Assembly: GCF_030227115.1 (NCBI RefSeq)
Contig: NZ_JASSUA010000001.1
Location: 248,001-312,000, forward strand
Length of the DNA: 64,000 bases
Origin: Marinobacter sp. SS13-12
GTDB lineage: Bacteria > Pseudomonadota > Gammaproteobacteria > Pseudomonadales > Oleiphilaceae
Reading direction: 5' to 3'
Under the pieces are notes generated by a model. It saw only the letters and a program-made list of their open reading frames with translations. It was not told the origin of the DNA and did no database searches. Shown here piece by piece: positions 34,768 through 46,891 of the stretch (the stretch's first letter is position 1; each line of letters begins with the position of its first letter). Both the position numbers and the translations under genes were made by a program.

Positions 34768-35478
34768 TCAGTCCCGGAAGCGATAGCCCACCCCCCAGAC
34801 GGTCTCGATAAACTCCGGGCGGGCCGGGTCCTTCTCGATTTTGCCCCGCAGGCGATTGATGTGGGTGTTGACGGTGTGCTCGTAGCCTTCGTGGTTGTAA
34901 CCCCAGACTTTGTCTAATAGCTGGACACGGCTGAACACCCGGCCCGGATGGCTGGCAAAATGCCACAGCAGGTCGAACTCCCGGGCGGTCAGCTCCACTT
35001 CCTGCTCTCGCACGAACACCCGACGGCGATCCGGATCGATGCGTAATCCATCGGTGCGCAACTCTCCGCTCTTTTCGTGACCGGCGTTTGCGGCTGATGC
35101 GGATGCCATGGCATCCACGCGCCGGAACAGGGCCTTCACCCGTGCGGACAGTTCAGCCACGCTGAAGGGTTTGGTGAGGTAGTCGTCCGCCCCCATTTCC
35201 AGGCCCAGAACCCGGTCCAGCTCGGTGGTTTTTGCGGTCAGCATCAGCACCGGCACATAACCGGGGCCGGAGCGGATCTCGCGACACACCGAGAGGCCGT
35301 CCATTCCGGGTAACATCAGGTCGAGAACCACCAGGTCAATGTCGCCCTCAAGAAAACGCTCAAGCCCGGTATCGCCCCGGTCACACAGAATGGGGTTCAT
35401 GTCCAGGTCGGCCACGTGCATGCGCACCAGTTCGCCAATTCCCGGGTTGTCCTCAACAATCAGTATGTTTCGTGTCAT
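34768..35478 (-). CDS. OmpR-family response regulator
   Basis: A 236-residue regulator. Receiver domain with D in LVVLDLMLPGMDG, Lys in DYLTKPFSV, then a winged helix with TAREFDLLWHFASHPG and THINRLRGKIEKDPARPEFIETVWGVGYRF. It is first in an operon with the kinase gene. An operator-like direct repeat lies upstream and recurs before the MXKDX gene, suggesting autoregulation and control of that neighbour. A small fragment of a related gene survives at 32.7 kb. Confidence 0.88.
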   Translation of the reverse strand: MTRNILIVEDNPGIGELVRMHVADLDMNPILCDRGDTGLERFLEGDIDLVVLDLMLPGMDGLSVCREIRSGPGYVPVLMLTAKTTELDRVLGLEMGADDYLTKPFSVAELSARVKALFRRVDAMASASAANAGHEKSGELRTDGLRIDPDRRRVFVREQEVELTAREFDLLWHFASHPGRVFSRVQLLDKVWGYNHEGYEHTVNTHINRLRGKIEKDPARPEFIETVWGVGYRFRD

Positions 35479-35541
35479 AGCTCACTGGCCCTGGGCAACT
35501 CGCAAAATCACCGTCTGTTGATACCAGTGTATAGCGGAAAG

Positions 35542-35557
35542 TTCACAAATGTATCAC
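35542..35557. promoter_or_regulatory. Operator-like direct repeat before the response regulator operon
   Basis: TTCAC-AAATGT-ATCAC; the layout TTCAC-N6-TTCAC resembles CreB-type sites. An AGTGTATA (-10-like on the reverse strand) starts 16 nt from it, exactly as at the MXKDX promoter. Confidence 0.6.
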
Positions 35558-35564
35558 GCCGATA

Positions 35565-36566
<1,002 letters not shown>

Positions 36567-36600
36567 TTAGAATGAATTCGAATACCGATACGAGGTCGCA

Positions 36601-37179
36601 GTGACAGAAAAAACAACAAGGGCAACACCTGCCGATGCCTTCCGGCGGGCGCGCAGTATGTGGCTGAAGGGCGAACGCATTCACCTGGCTTCACTGTCGG
36701 CAGAACTGAATATCGGGCGGGCCACCCTGTTTCGCTGGGTCGGCAACAAGGATTTACTGCTGGGGGAAGTGCTCTGGTCACTCTACGAGCCCCTCAGGCA
36801 TGAAGCGCTCAGCACGACGCCAGGGCAAGGCGTGGATTTCGTGGTTGGCGTATACCGGCACATTAACTCCACTCTGTTGCACTCCGAGCCACTGCGACGC
36901 TTTATCCATGAGGACCCGGAGTACGCGCTGAAGATATTGACTTCCTCCCAGTCCACGATTCACAGCCGCGCTGTAGAGGCCAATACCCGCACGCTTCAGG
37001 ACCAGGTAGCGTCCGGGCATATCAGCCCGCCTCTGAATGTTAACAGCCTGTCCTACTTCATGGTGCGCCTCGCCGAATCCTGTCTGTACAGCGATATCAT
37101 CAACGGCCGCGAACCCCGCGATGAGGAGCTGGAGGACGCCTGTATTGCTGTGCGGATTCTGCTTGGCGGGCAAGCCTGA
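36601..37179 (+). CDS. TetR-family (QsdR-like) transcriptional regulator
   Basis: A 192-residue regulator starting with GTG. The N-terminal helix-turn-helix is RIHLASLSAELNIGRATLFRWVGNKDLLLGEV; the Arg-Trp variant of the TetR recognition helix is characteristic of the QsdR group of quorum-signal and lipid-degradation regulators. The rest is a ligand-binding helical domain with no obvious metal site. It is divergent from the nitronate monooxygenase-like gene with 55 nt between, so it probably regulates that gene. Confidence 0.82.
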   Translation: MTEKTTRATPADAFRRARSMWLKGERIHLASLSAELNIGRATLFRWVGNKDLLLGEVLWSLYEPLRHEALSTTPGQGVDFVVGVYRHINSTLLHSEPLRRFIHEDPEYALKILTSSQSTIHSRAVEANTRTLQDQVASGHISPPLNVNSLSYFMVRLAESCLYSDIINGREPRDEELEDACIAVRILLGGQA

Positions 37180-37218
37180 GTCTGGTTCCTGGTTTGAGGG
37201 CTGGTCCCGCGCATCTCT

Positions 37219-37324
37219 GTCGGATTACGGCTGCCGCCTCTTGTGCCCTTTACGGGTAAATCCGACCTACATGATGCAGCCCTCATACACCCCCGTAGGT
37301 CGGATTAGCGACGCGTAATCCGAC
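37219..37324. repeat. REP-type inverted pair (REPIN-like)
   Basis: GTCGGATTAC...CCGACCTAC at 37219-37270 and the inverted GTAGGTCGGATTA...TAATCCGAC at 37295-37324. The same repeat family occurs at 40037-40121, 41972-42001 and 43376-43407. It lies between the TetR-like regulator and the aldehyde dehydrogenase (convergent ends). Confidence 0.75.
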
Positions 37325-37340
37325 ACCCAGCTCCCGACCA

Positions 37341-38756
37341 TCACAACTGCAACGACCGTACCTCCAGAAACTCCTCCAATCCCCACTTACCAAACTCTCG
37401 CCCGATGCCGGAATGCCCGAAACCTCCAAACGGTGCCAACGGGTTGAAATCTCCACCATTGACAAACACCTGGCCGGTACGCAGTTTTCCAGCCACTTTC
37501 CTGGCGTGGGCATCATCGCCTGACCAGACGGCGCCAGACAGACCATAAGCGGTGCCGTTGGCAATTTCGATGGCCTCGGCTTCGTCCTGGTAAGGAATCA
37601 CACACAGCACAGGGCCGAAGATTTCCTCCTGGGCGATGCGGCTGTCCGGTTTGACGTTGCCAAATACCGTGGCTTTGACGAAGTAGCCCTGGTCACAACC
37701 ATCCGGGGCTTCCGGGCCACCGGCTACCAGGGTTGCGCCTTCCTGGATGCCGAGCTTGATGTAATCAATCACCTTGTCACGTTGCTGTGCCGAGGCCAGC
37801 GGGCCAAGGCGGGTGGTTTCTTCCAGCGGGTTGCCCGGGGTCATTTTCGCCACTGCCGCGGAAGCCAGCTCGCAGGCCTCATCGTGCTTGTCTGCGGGCA
37901 CCAGCATGCGGGTAAGCGCGGTACAGGTCTGGCCCGAGTTGAGCAGACAGTTGTTGACCGTTCCCTTGACCGCTTTGGCCAGGTCGGCGTCCGACAGAAT
38001 CACCGAGGCGGATTTGCCGCCCATCTCCAGGGCAAAGCGTTTGAAGTCATCCGCCGCGGCGTGGGCAATCAGGCTGCCCGTGCGGGTGGAACCGGTGAAG
38101 GAGACCATGCGCACATCCGGATGTTTGATCAGGGTATCGCCAACCGTCTGGCCTTCGCCGCATACCAGGTTAAAGACGCCTTCTGGCAGGTCGGTTCCAT
38201 CGAGAATCTCCGCCAGGATGTACGCGCTCTGAGGTGCGATTTCCGACGGTTTCAGCACCACGGTACAGCCGGCGGCAATGGCCGGGACGACCTTGAGGAT
38301 CACCTGGTGCAGGGGGTAGTTCCAGGGGGTGATACAGCCGACCACACCGACCGGAGTGTATTGCACTTCCGAATTGCCGATCTGTTCGCTGAACGGAAAA
38401 TCCGGCAGCATCTTCAGGTAGCTTTTGGTGATGGTGGCGGGCAGTCCGGCCTGAATGCCGGTTGCCAGCTTGATCGGCATACCCACTTCCCGGGCCACGG
38501 TTTCGGCGATATCCGGTGCCCGTTCTTTCAGGCCGGCGTGGAGCTGTTCTAGCACGTGGAGACGTTTCTCCAGGGTGCTTTCGGACCAGCTTTCAAAGGC
38601 GCCACTTGCGGCGGCGATGGCCTGCTCCATTTCCTCACGTCCGGAAGCGGGGACCCTGGCTATGACGTCGCCAGTGGCGGCCTCATGGACGTCGATGGTC
38701 TCGCCTTGCCAGTGCTGCCACTGGCCGTTGATGTAGTTCTTGCTGAGATCGTTCAT
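37341..38756 (-). CDS. NAD(P)-dependent aldehyde dehydrogenase
   Basis: A 471-residue ALDH. Active-site motifs: catalytic Glu in RFALEMGGKSA, catalytic Cys in NSGQTCTALTRM, cofactor segments FTGSTRTGS and AAGCTVVLKPSE. It oxidises an aldehyde to the acid. It is 15 nt downstream of a zinc alcohol dehydrogenase, so the pair probably converts a primary alcohol to its acid for activation and beta-oxidation by the genes upstream in the same run. Confidence 0.9.
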   Translation of the reverse strand: MNDLSKNYINGQWQHWQGETIDVHEAATGDVIARVPASGREEMEQAIAAASGAFESWSESTLEKRLHVLEQLHAGLKERAPDIAETVAREVGMPIKLATGIQAGLPATITKSYLKMLPDFPFSEQIGNSEVQYTPVGVVGCITPWNYPLHQVILKVVPAIAAGCTVVLKPSEIAPQSAYILAEILDGTDLPEGVFNLVCGEGQTVGDTLIKHPDVRMVSFTGSTRTGSLIAHAAADDFKRFALEMGGKSASVILSDADLAKAVKGTVNNCLLNSGQTCTALTRMLVPADKHDEACELASAAVAKMTPGNPLEETTRLGPLASAQQRDKVIDYIKLGIQEGATLVAGGPEAPDGCDQGYFVKATVFGNVKPDSRIAQEEIFGPVLCVIPYQDEAEAIEIANGTAYGLSGAVWSGDDAHARKVAGKLRTGQVFVNGGDFNPLAPFGGFGHSGIGREFGKWGLEEFLEVRSLQL

Positions 38757-38771
38757 GGTTCTGCTCCTGAA

Positions 38772-39878
38772 TCAGTCGAACACAATCACGCCACGGGCGT
38801 TCTTGCCGGCCAACATATCATCGAAGGCCTGGGGTGCGTCATCAATGGGGTAGGTGCGGGTGACAAGTTCGTCGAGCTTGAGTTTGCCAGTCTTGTACAG
38901 CCCCAGGATACGGGGGAAGTCATACTGGGGCCGGGCAGAGCCCAGCCAGCTGCCCTTGAGGGTTTTCTCGTCAGCTGGCAACGTCAGGGTGGTGATCGAG
39001 GTTTTGTCTTTCGGGTCGGACACGCCCACCACCACAGCGGTACCGCCACGGCCCAGGCTCTTGTAGGCCTGCTCCACCACCGCTCCGGCACCGACACACT
39101 CGAACGCATAGTCCACGCCGCCGGTAAGTTTCTTCACGGCCTTGGCGCCGTCTTCCACCTCGCTGATATTGACGGTGTGGGTGGCACCGAACTCACGGGC
39201 CATTTCCAGCTTCTTCTCGTTGTTGTCCACCGCGACGATCATTTCAGCACCAGCAGTGACGCAGCCCTGAATGGCGTTCAGGCCTACGCCGCCAATACCG
39301 AACACAGCCGTACGGGAACCAGGCTCGACTTTCGCCGTATTGAACACAGCACCAACCCCGGTCATCACCGCGCAGCCCACCAGGGCGGCGTTCTGCATGG
39401 GTATGGTGTCGTCCACCTTGATGCAGTTGTCCACGTGCATGGTGGCGTATTCCGCCATCACGCCACAGGCACCGAAAACATTGAGATCCTCGCCATCCGC
39501 TCCCTTGGTGCGAACGGTGCCATCGGGCAGAGTAAACATCGCCTTGCGTGCGTTTTCACAGAGCACCGGGCGGCCACGAACGCACTGGCGGCATTTGCCG
39601 CACATGGAAATAAAGGAGCTGACAACATGGTCGCCTTCCTTGAAGGCAGTGACGCCCTCGCCCACTTCTATGACCACACCTGCGGCTTCGTGGCCGAGAA
39701 CCAGTGGAGCGGGGTATTGGATTTTTCCGGTGGTGGCTGAATGGTCGCTGTGGCAAACACCGCAGGCACCGATTTTTAGGGTGATTTCGTCCCGTTTCGG
39801 GCCTTCCACGGTGATGGTTTCTACCTGAACGGGTTGGCCCCATTCGCGACAGATGACTGCCTTTGCCTGTCTGTCCAT
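38772..39878 (-). CDS. Zinc-dependent alcohol dehydrogenase (MDR class III-like)
   Basis: A 368-residue MDR enzyme. Catalytic zinc ligands in CGVCHSDHS and GHEAAGVV; structural zinc Cys4 in CGKCRQCVRGRPVLC; cofactor motif VFGIGGVGLNAIQG. It is the upstream partner of the aldehyde dehydrogenase gene (15 nt gap). The substrate is unknown; medium- or long-chain alcohols are plausible given the surrounding beta-oxidation genes. Confidence 0.9.
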   Translation of the reverse strand: MDRQAKAVICREWGQPVQVETITVEGPKRDEITLKIGACGVCHSDHSATTGKIQYPAPLVLGHEAAGVVIEVGEGVTAFKEGDHVVSSFISMCGKCRQCVRGRPVLCENARKAMFTLPDGTVRTKGADGEDLNVFGACGVMAEYATMHVDNCIKVDDTIPMQNAALVGCAVMTGVGAVFNTAKVEPGSRTAVFGIGGVGLNAIQGCVTAGAEMIVAVDNNEKKLEMAREFGATHTVNISEVEDGAKAVKKLTGGVDYAFECVGAGAVVEQAYKSLGRGGTAVVVGVSDPKDKTSITTLTLPADEKTLKGSWLGSARPQYDFPRILGLYKTGKLKLDELVTRTYPIDDAPQAFDDMLAGKNARGVIVFD

Positions 39879-39933
39879 TCTGTTTAGCTCCTCAGTTTAC
39901 TTAGCCTTCTTGTTTTGGGGCTGGTCGCGGGGC

Positions 39934-40005
39934 GGGGTACCTTTTCTTATGGGAAAAATAACTCGCTGCGCTCAGACATCTTTTTCCCGCCAGAAAAGGT
40001 ACCCC
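39934..40005. repeat. 72-bp palindromic hairpin element, copy A
   Basis: Outer arms GGGGTACCTTTTCT (39934-39947) and AGAAAAGGTACCCC (39992-40005), inner arms GGGAAAAA and TTTTTCCC, and a 22-nt centre with ACTCGCTGCGCTCAGAC. Three relatives occur at 42054, 43444 and 63928. A hairpin this strong may terminate or process transcripts in either direction. Confidence 0.75.
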
Positions 40006-40036
40006 ACCCCACGGCCGTTCTGACAAATCTATATCT

Positions 40037-40121
40037 GTCGGATTACGCCTTTGGCTAATCCGACCTACATGGGGGCATCGAAAACAATCGTAGGTCGGAT
40101 TAGCCAAAGGCGTAATCCGAC
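40037..40121. repeat. REPIN: perfect 32-nt inverted REP pair
   Basis: A 32-nt unit starting GTCGGATTACGCC and ending CCGACCTAC (40037-40068) is repeated as its exact reverse complement at 40090-40121, with a 21-nt spacer. It sits between the FadE-like gene end and hairpin copy A. Confidence 0.8.
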
Positions 40122-40135
40122 AAACAAAATCTGCG

Positions 40136-41938
40136 TTAAAACTCCGAATCCTGCATACCCAGCGCTGTGGTATCCACAGCGCTCAGCAACTCAGCCAGAC
40201 CAACCACTTTCGGCAATTCATACCTGGTAAAATACTCACAACATTTCACCTTACCCTCGTAGAATTCTGCGGCCTGCTCACCACTTCCCGCCAATCCGGC
40301 GATGGCCTTGATGGCCTGACGCAGCCAGAGCCAGCCAACCGCGGTGTGACCGAATGCTTCGAGGTAGAGCGAGGCGTTGGCCAGGGCTTTTTCCACGTTG
40401 CCGTTGGCTTTTTCCGCGTTGATGGTGTCCGTCGCCACGGCCATGGCTTTCACGGCGCGATCCAGATGGTCGGCGCAGGGTACCAGACGCTCAATACCAC
40501 GGGCCTCGCCGATGGTGGCTTCGATGCGGTCCATCAGTTCCTGATAGAACTTGCCGCCAGCCATGGACACTTTGCGGCCCAGCAGGTCGATGCCCTGGAT
40601 GCCATGGGTGCCTTCATGAATGGGATTGAGGCGGTTGTCGCGGTAGAACTGCTCGACGGGATACTCGCGGGTATAGCCGTAGCCGCCATGCACCTGGATC
40701 GCCAGGCTGTTGGCTTCCAGGCAAAACTGGGACGGCCAGGATTTGATGACCGGCGTCAACAGATCCAGCAGGCCAGCGGCCAGTTGGCGTTGTTCGTCGG
40801 TAGCCCCGTGCTTTTTCTCGTCCACCAGCATCGCACCCTGCAGACACAGCGCCAGGCCACCTTCCACGTAGGCTTTCTGGGTCAGCAGCATGCGGCGGAT
40901 GTCGGCGTGGCGGATCAGCGGAACTTGCGGTGTGTCGGGGTCTTTCTCGCCAACGGGACGCCCCTGTTTGCGATCACGGGCGTAGTCCAGCGCGTGCAGA
41001 TAGCCGGTATAACCCAGCATGACAGAACCCAGACCGACGCCGATGCGGGCTTCGTTCATCATATGGAACATCGCCGCCAGACCGTTGTTGGGCTCGCCAA
41101 CCAGATAGCCCACGGCACCGTTTTTCTCACCGAAGTTGAGCATGGTGGAGGTCGTGCCGCGATAGCCCATCTTGTGAATCAGACCGGCCAGCGCCACATC
41201 GTTACGCTCACCCAGGCTGCCATTGTCATTGACCAGGATCTTGGGCACGATAAACAGGGAAATGCCTTTCACCCCGGCGGGGGCTCCTGGCAAGCGGGCA
41301 AGCACCATGTGGATGATGTTGTCGCTCAGCTCATGATCGCCCGCAGAAATATAGATCTTGTTACCGAACAGGCGATAACTGCCATCGTCCTGAGGCTCCG
41401 CGCGGGTGCGCAAATCGCCCAGGGACGATCCGGCCTGGGGCTCCGTCAGGCACATGGTGCCGAAGAACCGGCCGGCCATCATCGGCTCCGCGTATTTCTG
41501 CTGCTGATACTCACTGCCCTGGGCCATGATCAGATTCGCCGCCGCAATCGTCAGCCCGGCGTAACCCTGGGTGCCCACGTTCGCGCCCTTGAGCATGCCC
41601 ACACACATCTGTGCCACCGCTGCCGGAAGCTGCATGCCGCCGCGCTCAAAGTCCTGACCGGCCGCCATCAGGCCGGTATCCCGCAGAACATCCAGGGCCT
41701 TTTTGACTTCCGGGCGCATTTCCACCCGGCCGTTTTCGAACCGGGGTTCTTCTTCGTCGACCAGGCGGGCGTGGGGGGCGAATTCTTCTGACGCAACCTT
41801 TAGTGCCAGTTCAAGTGCGGCCTGGAGCGTTTCCCGGTTGTGCTCCGAATAGCGCTCGTAGCCCAGGACCTGTTCGACGTCGTGGAGTTCAAAAAGCTGG
41901 AATGCCAGGTCCTGGGTGTTGATGATTTTTTGTTGCAT
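40136..41938 (-). CDS. Acyl-CoA dehydrogenase, FadE/DmdC type
   Basis: A 600-residue flavoprotein with the longer FadE/DmdC layout: acyl-CoA dehydrogenase N, middle and C-terminal domains plus a C-terminal helical extension. Motifs: LTEPQAGSSLGDLRTRAEP (FAD/substrate), AGDHELSDNIIHMVLAR, and HGGYGYTREYPVEQFYRD with the active-site region. It catalyses the first oxidation of beta-oxidation. The neighbours on the same strand are a thiolase upstream and alcohol/aldehyde dehydrogenases downstream, each separated by repeats. Confidence 0.87.
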   Translation of the reverse strand: MQQKIINTQDLAFQLFELHDVEQVLGYERYSEHNRETLQAALELALKVASEEFAPHARLVDEEEPRFENGRVEMRPEVKKALDVLRDTGLMAAGQDFERGGMQLPAAVAQMCVGMLKGANVGTQGYAGLTIAAANLIMAQGSEYQQQKYAEPMMAGRFFGTMCLTEPQAGSSLGDLRTRAEPQDDGSYRLFGNKIYISAGDHELSDNIIHMVLARLPGAPAGVKGISLFIVPKILVNDNGSLGERNDVALAGLIHKMGYRGTTSTMLNFGEKNGAVGYLVGEPNNGLAAMFHMMNEARIGVGLGSVMLGYTGYLHALDYARDRKQGRPVGEKDPDTPQVPLIRHADIRRMLLTQKAYVEGGLALCLQGAMLVDEKKHGATDEQRQLAAGLLDLLTPVIKSWPSQFCLEANSLAIQVHGGYGYTREYPVEQFYRDNRLNPIHEGTHGIQGIDLLGRKVSMAGGKFYQELMDRIEATIGEARGIERLVPCADHLDRAVKAMAVATDTINAEKANGNVEKALANASLYLEAFGHTAVGWLWLRQAIKAIAGLAGSGEQAAEFYEGKVKCCEYFTRYELPKVVGLAELLSAVDTTALGMQDSEF

Positions 41939-41971
41939 GGCCTCGCACTCTTGGTATCTGTTAGCAGTGTT

Positions 41972-42001
41972 GTCGGATTACGCTTCGCTAATCCGACCTA
42001 C
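41972..42001. repeat. Single REP element
   Basis: GTCGGATTACGCTTCGC followed by TAATCCGACCTAC: one REP unit, itself a small hairpin, 33 nt upstream of the FadE-like start. Confidence 0.7.
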
Positions 42002-42053
42002 GTGGTAATGGGGCCACATGGCGATAACCGTGCCGTCCGGACGGGCCCGGGGT

Positions 42054-42125
42054 GGGGTGTCTTTTCTGCCGGGAAAAAGATGTCTGAGCGCAGCGAGTTA
42101 TTTTTCCCAGAAGAAAAGACATCCC
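42054..42125. repeat. 72-bp palindromic hairpin element, copy B
   Basis: Outer arms GGGGTGTCTTTTCT and AGAAAAGACATCCC (one mismatch), inner GGGAAAAA / TTTTTCCC, centre GATGTCTGAGCGCAGCGAG. The centre is inverted relative to copies A and D. It lies between the thiolase stop (42164) and the FadE-like gene. Confidence 0.75.
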
Positions 42126-42163
42126 GCCGCGGGCTCAGCCCCCAAACAAGCAGGCCAACGAAG

Positions 42164-43348
42164 TTACACCACCTCAAAGAGCCCAGCAGCCCCCTGGCCA
42201 CCACCGATGCACATGGTTACGACAACGTATTTTGCGCCACGGCGTTTGCCTTCGATCAGGGCATGGCCCGTCAGGCGAGAACCCGTGACACCATATGGAT
42301 GGCCAACGGAGATGGAGCCACCGTTCACATTCAGTTTTTCCATCGGAATACCCAGTCGGTCGCGGCAGTAGACCACCTGAGAGGCAAAGGCCTCATTCAA
42401 TTCCCATAGGTCGATGTCATCCATCGTCAGGCCGTTGCGTTCCAGCAGGCGCGGAATGGCGAAGACCGGACCAATACCCATCTCATCGGGCTCACAGCCA
42501 GCAACCGCAAAGCCACGGAAGATGCCCATGGGCTCGATGTTGTGCTTCTCTGCGTAAGTGCTGTTCATCACCGTGCACACAGACGCTCCGTCCGAGAGCT
42601 GCGACGCATTACCGGCGGTGACAAAGTGATTGTCCCCACGCACCGGATTCAGGCCTTGCAGGCCTTCCAGTGTGGTGTTCGGGCGGTTGCACTCGTCACG
42701 GGTCAGGGTGACATCCTTATAACTGATGTCCCCGGTTTCCTTGTCCTTCAGCATCATGGTGGCGTCGAAGGGCACAATCTCGTCGTCGAACCTGCCAGCT
42801 TCCTGAGCGGCAGCGGTGCGCTGCTGGGAAATCAACGCGTACTCGTCCTGGGACTCACGGCTGACACCATAGCGCTGGGCCACAATATCAGCGGTTTCAA
42901 TCATCGCCAGGTACAACTCAGGCTTGTTCTTCATCAGCCAGTCATTGGTGGCGTGGAAGCTGTTGAGCTTGTCGTTCTGCACCATGGAAATGGATTCGAC
43001 ACCACCAGCCACCATGGCCGGCACTTTCTCGGAGACCACCCGCTGAGCGGCAATGGCAATGGATTGAAGGCCGGAGCTGCAGAACCGGTTGATGGACAGG
43101 CCAGCAGTCGTCACCGGCAGACCGGCACGAATCGCCGCCAACCGCGCGATATTCTTGCCCTGGGCGCCTTCATGGAAAGTGGCGCCGAGGATGACGTCCT
43201 CAACAATATTCGGGTCGATACCCGCACGTTGCACAGCCTGCTGGATCACATGGCCGGCCAGATCCACGCTGTGGGTGTTGTTCAGTGCGCCACGGTAGGA
43301 TTTACCAAGACCGGTACGGGCAGTGGAAACAATAACGGCATCAGACAT
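42164..43348 (-). CDS. Acetyl-CoA C-acyltransferase (thiolase)
   Basis: A 394-residue thiolase. The nucleophilic Cys is in [13 protein letters not shown], the second Cys in [15 protein letters not shown], and His in [12 protein letters not shown]. It cleaves 3-ketoacyl-CoA. The ATG at 43348 follows AAGGA by 8 nt; an upstream in-frame ATG would add five residues. It lies between the bifunctional PimF/FadB-like enzyme and the FadE-like dehydrogenase, a full beta-oxidation set. Confidence 0.9.
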   Translation of the reverse strand: MSDAVIVSTARTGLGKSYRGALNNTHSVDLAGHVIQQAVQRAGIDPNIVEDVILGATFHEGAQGKNIARLAAIRAGLPVTTAGLSINRFCSSGLQSIAIAAQRVVSEKVPAMVAGGVESISMVQNDKLNSFHATNDWLMKNKPELYLAMIETADIVAQRYGVSRESQDEYALISQQRTAAAQEAGRFDDEIVPFDATMMLKDKETGDISYKDVTLTRDECNRPNTTLEGLQGLNPVRGDNHFVTAGNASQLSDGASVCTVMNSTYAEKHNIEPMGIFRGFAVAGCEPDEMGIGPVFAIPRLLERNGLTMDDIDLWELNEAFASQVVYCRDRLGIPMEKLNVNGGSISVGHPYGVTGSRLTGHALIEGKRRGAKYVVVTMCIGGGQGAAGLFEVV

Positions 43349-43375
43349 AACAGTGTCCTTCAAAATTGGTGTTCT

Positions 43376-43407
43376 GTCGGATTACGGCTTCGCCTAATCC
43401 GACCTAC
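43376..43407. repeat. Single REP element
   Basis: GTCGGATTACGGCTTCGC then TAATCCGACCTAC, 27 nt upstream of the thiolase start and 36 nt from hairpin copy C. Confidence 0.7.
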
Positions 43408-43443
43408 GGGTTCAAACCCCGGTAGTAACGTCGGGCCCGGGGT

Positions 43444-43515
43444 GGGGTGCCTTTTATGCCGGGAAAAAGATGTCTGAGCGAAGCGAGTTATTTTTCCCAG
43501 AAGAAAAGGCACCCC
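43444..43515. repeat. 72-bp palindromic hairpin element, copy C
   Basis: Outer arms GGGGTGCCTTTTAT and AGAAAAGGCACCCC (one mismatch), inner GGGAAAAA / TTTTTCCC, centre GATGTCTGAGCGAAGCGAG. It lies between the PimF/FadB-like stop and the thiolase. Confidence 0.75.
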
Positions 43516-43552
43516 ACCTCGGGACCAGCCACCACACCAGCAGGCCAGGCTT

Positions 43553-45646
<2,094 letters not shown>

Positions 45647-45675
45647 AATTTCTCCTCGCTTTATATGGAATGTAG

Positions 45676-45690
45676 TTTTAACAAGCGAAA
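45676..45690. promoter_or_regulatory. Partial IclR-type dyad upstream of the PimF/FadB-like gene
   Basis: TTTTAA-CAA-GCGAAA: one good half-site (GCGAAA) and one degenerate one, 29 nt from the ATG. The related sites at 46892, 49310 and 60299 are more complete. Confidence 0.4.
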
Positions 45691-45752
45691 CATAAGTACG
45701 ATTTAATACAAGTTTACCACTGGTTTCAACCTCCATTTAAATCGCGGATACA

Positions 45753-45784
45753 AAAAAAGCCCTGAGACAAATCCCAGGGCTTTA
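45753..45784 (-). terminator. Intrinsic terminator after the IclR gene
   Basis: On the reverse strand AAGCCCTGGGA / TCAGGGCTT form a stem followed by a TTTTTTT run. It lies about 50 nt after the IclR stop, ahead of the PimF/FadB promoter. Confidence 0.8.
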
Positions 45785-45832
45785 GACAGAAGTTCGGGTA
45801 GCTGGCGGGCAGCTCCTTGCTCCGGTGTCGAA

Positions 45833-46657
45833 TCAGACGCCGAGCGATTCGATATCGCTGGCCAGCATTGCCAGCTGGTGGGCGATGGACTGACGCAGCT
45901 TTTCACCCGGCACCAGGTAAGAAGGTGCCGCACAGGTCAGCGCCATAATGGTGCCGTCCTGCAGGTGAATGGGCACGCCGGCAGAATTGATGTTGCGGTC
46001 CCACTCGCCGAGGGAGAGACAGAAGCCGTGCTTCTTGAAATCTTCCATTGAGCGCTCCAGACCTTCCTTCTTCTCCGGCCAGGCGTCGCCATACTTGGCT
46101 TCCATGGCGTCATCGATCACCTTACGGCCTTTCTCGGAGATGGCACAGTAATAGGCGCGGCCCGCCGAGGTAGTAGCCATGGGCAGTTTCAGGCCGATGT
46201 CCATGCGCAACAGCGAGGCTTCCGGTGGTAGCCGGTTCTCAACATAGATCATGTGCAGGCGGTCACGGCAGGTCAGGCCGACAGACATGTTGGTCTGGCG
46301 GGCAAACTCGTCCATGTACGGCTTGGCCAGCTGGCGCACCTTGAGGTTGGACACGTAGGCGTAACCCAGGGCCAGAACGCCGGAGCTGAGCTGGTACTTC
46401 TCCAGCTGCGGGTTGTAGCTGAGGTAACCAAGCTTGGTCAGGGTGTAAGTCATGCGTGAAACCGTAGGTTTCGGCAAACCGGTCAGGCGCGAGATGTCCT
46501 GGTTACCCAGAATGACCGAGCCCTGGCTGAAGGCACGAAGCACGTCGAGACCGCGGGAAAGCGCCTCTACAAACTTGCGGTCCTTTTCCGGCTTTACCGG
46601 CTCACCGTCGCCGGACGCCGCCAACAGTTCCGGTGGGGTGACTTCTGCATTGTTCAT
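45833..46657 (-). CDS. IclR-family transcriptional regulator
   Basis: A 274-residue regulator. N-terminal winged helix: FVEALSRGLDVLRAFSQGSV and DISRLTGLPKPTVSRMTYTL. The effector domain (about 110-270) contains VGLTCRDRLHMIYVE and LSLGEWDRNINSAGVPI. IclR proteins typically control catabolic operons. It is divergent from the GhrA-like gene, and dyads of type TTCCGC-N3-GCGGAA recur before several catabolic units in this region, so it is the best candidate for the common regulator. Confidence 0.9.
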   Translation of the reverse strand: MNNAEVTPPELLAASGDGEPVKPEKDRKFVEALSRGLDVLRAFSQGSVILGNQDISRLTGLPKPTVSRMTYTLTKLGYLSYNPQLEKYQLSSGVLALGYAYVSNLKVRQLAKPYMDEFARQTNMSVGLTCRDRLHMIYVENRLPPEASLLRMDIGLKLPMATTSAGRAYYCAISEKGRKVIDDAMEAKYGDAWPEKKEGLERSMEDFKKHGFCLSLGEWDRNINSAGVPIHLQDGTIMALTCAAPSYLVPGEKLRQSIAHQLAMLASDIESLGV

Positions 46658-46891
46658 AATCGGGCATCCTCCAACAGCATTGCCTGATCCGGTAAGCCCA
46701 CAGTGCTGGGAACTTGGTCAGATAGAAGAAAAGTTGCGCTATTTTAATGGCTGCAAGTGTCAAGTACCACAAGGTGTACTGAAAAGAGTCAAAAGTCATG
46801 CCAAACATGGAACACTGTTACTCAATGTTTCACTCTCGACCAATTTTTGCGACACTCAGACCCGGGTTTACGAATCTATTTCGGTATATTA

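Noticed and set aside
40346..41791. Long forward open frame (481 aa) antisense to the FadE-like gene
   Set aside because: The opposite strand encodes a complete acyl-CoA dehydrogenase with all family motifs; the forward frame shows none.
37200..43550. CRISPR array (repeats at regular places)
   Set aside because: The repeats are inverted, not direct, differ in spacing and lie at gene ends; they are REP and hairpin elements.
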